Origin: Xestospongia muta
Lineage: Eukaryota; Porifera; Demospongiae; Haplosclerida; Petrosiidae
Length of the DNA: 64,000 bases
Direction: 5' to 3'
Assembly: GCA_963693285.1 (NCBI GenBank)
Contig: OY848924.1
Coordinates: forward strand, 3,427,214-3,491,213
Positions 62,559-64,000 of this stretch are shown here, one piece after another. Made by a program: the position numbers and the translations under genes. Under the pieces are notes generated by a model. The model saw only the letters and a program-made list of their open reading frames with translations, was not told the origin of the DNA and ran no database searches. Each line of letters begins with the position of its first letter. Within the stretch, counting starts at the first letter, position 1.

Positions 62559-63959
62559 ATGGATATCAGTAGTACAGGAGACATTATTGTCAGTGATAAA
62601 ATAAAACCTATATTAGAGAAATATAAACAAGTAAGTATAATAATTGACAAACAACTACAACAACATTATTATTAAGAGAGGTTTCAATTTGGCCCCTAAA
62701 TAGTGTCCAAGTTCTAAGACCACACCCATATATTGTTAATGATACACTTTTTGTCAGCATATTTAAATTCCACAAACTACTAGTGAAACTCATAAACTAC
62801 AAGTACATATACATCTATATGTACCACATACATAATTAGAATATGATCATTTTACTTGCCCATGTTAGTGATTTAGTTTTATAAAGAGCTATTGTCATGT
62901 TGTGTCCAAAGTAATTAAGTCAAGTGATTTATTAGCTTAACAAACAGGGTCTTAAAGAACTGCTACTAGCAAGTTCAACTGCTTATGTCACATCTATTGT
63001 GGTAAAGTGTTGTCAATTGCCATACCTGTGGTATAGATCCAGTATAACTTGCATATTTTTATAAATGTTATGATGTTACATCAGTTTGAAACAATCTCTA
63101 TTGCCTATTTTATTGAGCATATTTCCATACATAATAGCAGTGATCACTGCCACTATGTATGAAAATATGCTGAATAAATATAAGGCTAACAAACATTATG
63201 GTATCATACTATAGCTGTGGTAAGGGCTCTGTACTTTAGTGCTTTTCATTTTATTAGCATTCTTTGACATTGTTATTTCTCCTATTCTAGATGAAGTCAA
63301 CTAACTTGTTATATTGTGTCCCATTCACTACTATATTTGACTATGTACATTATCTCAATGTTATTAGTTTATTAATGAACGACTCTCAATATATGATATA
63401 TCTGGCAGCAGCTGTGTCTGACTTCTTCATCCATCATGATGACATGGTATGTAAAACTTACTTGGTTATCAAACTAAATCTTCTTCTTCAGTAATGTTTG
63501 TGATATTTAGCAAAGAGTATACATCACTATAAAGACTAGATCTTGTATAATTCTCTCTAGCTCTAGACTCATTTTAAAGGGAGGAGCTACTTAACTAGAC
63601 TATATGTTTATAAAACACATTTGTGATATATATGTCATAATATGAGAACAAGTAGAGTTTACCTGTACTTTGAACCTACTATTGTTGTATTTAGTGAAAA
63701 ATAATTTTGATTAGTTTCCATAATTAATATACATGTAATAGTAAAATTCTTTAAGAAGTATACTATCAGATATACACTAACATCAGAAGAGGAATTTGAG
63801 ACTCACTGTTGTGTATATAAACATAATCTCTTCTATATTCTTGTCAGGTAGATTGAGGTTGAACATAAGATACCATCATCAACATCATTGGGTCTTCACT
63901 CACAGCAAGTACCAAAGTCAATAGCAGTATTAACTAATGCTTTCATTGTCTCCTTTAAA
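62559..63959 (+). CDS. Phosphopantothenate-cysteine ligase-like gene lacking the N-terminal part; runs off the window
   Basis: Exons: 62559-62630 (ATG; DKIKPILEKYKQ; GTAAGT), 63291-63446 (VPFTTIFDYVHYL, then QYMIYLAAAVSDFFIHHDDM; GTATGT) and 63852-63959 (IEVEHKIPSSTSLG, QQVPKSIAVLTNAFIVSFK; GTATGT). All junctions are phase 0. The YLAAAVSDF motif followed by EHKI-SS and by a V-P-K...SFK segment is characteristic of eukaryotic PPCS, which joins 4'-phosphopantothenate to cysteine in coenzyme A synthesis. PPCS normally has, before this point, about 100 residues with the nucleotide-binding VTSGGT and the DNFS-x-G-x-RG motifs. Nothing like them exists in 62631-63290, which instead contains a dispersed repeat (62990-63190). 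So this is a truncated copy or pseudogene, unless the missing exons lie outside. The 3' exons are beyond the right edge. Confidence 0.75.
62990..63190. repeat. Dispersed repeat, copy B
   Basis: Matches 11440-11640 (CTGTGGTATAG, ATAACTTGCAT, TTGCCTATTTTATT, GTGATCACTGCCAC) in the same orientation. Lies in the large intron of the PPCS-like gene. Confidence 0.6.
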
Positions 63960-64000
63960 GTATGTCTATTCCATTGATATTATATGATATTAGTCTGTTA

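Overview
The window reads as nuclear DNA of an early-branching metazoan, most probably a demosponge of the Amphimedon type (inference). It is strongly AT-rich, genes are cut into many short exons by compact GT-AG introns, and it carries ankyrin/ROCO/death-fold innate-immunity-type genes. It also holds hAT, Harbinger and copia relics, microsatellites and a 145-bp satellite. No tRNA, rRNA, CRISPR array or bacterial-style operon was seen.

The core is a small family of ANK-ROCO genes. A complete copy lies on the + strand (28323-43830). Twenty exons can be chained with consistent splice phases into 1368 codons: N-terminal 13-residue exon, ankyrin repeats with one repeat per phase-0 exon, a Roc GTPase, a COR-like region, a death domain, a Ser/Thr/Asn-rich linker made of tiny phase-1 exons, and a C-terminal CARD-like death fold. 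A divergent paralogue starts at 5505 on the - strand and leaves the window at its left edge; nine exons are visible and match the + copy exon for exon. The + copy has two more ankyrin exons, made by a ~700-bp tandem duplication. A broken copy without the Roc domain lies at 47517-49448. An inverted piece of the last exon lies at 54860-55033.

Region by region: 1-5540, - strand ANK-ROCO gene, 5' part. 5540-8930, intergenic with probable promoter/5'UTR. 8930-12660, direct and inverted duplicated blocks. 12838-14156, CMGC-kinase remnant and a possible 40-codon gene. 14630-15300, coding-like relic on the - strand. 15580-17309, segmental duplication copy 1. 17310-21535, 29-monomer satellite whose monomers look like intron-exon units. 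22033-22840, array of tiny phase-1 exons (- strand), abutted by a copia fragment (22840-23760). 23995-25000, hAT relic (- strand). 25000-26360, broken multi-exon gene. 26720-27217, duplicated exon pair. 27530-27799, Harbinger-type MITE. 28323-43830, complete ANK-ROCO gene with TE relics in its introns. 44512-45395, copy of a dispersed element. 46830-50400, repeats, ROCO pseudogene and flank copies. 50336-51296, second kinase relic. 52750-54493, segmental duplication copy 2. 54790-55330, rearranged ROCO 3' end. 56930-59890, second and more diverged satellite array. 60000-60600, minisatellite. 60817-62029, short exons of an unrecognised gene. 62559-63959, phosphopantothenate-cysteine ligase (PPCS)-like gene lacking its N-terminal nucleotide-binding part and running off the right edge.

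The observations I would follow first are the ROCO architecture with two death-fold domains, the satellite that repeats canonical splice acceptors and donors, and the microexon array. All protein-family names come from motif reading without a database search.
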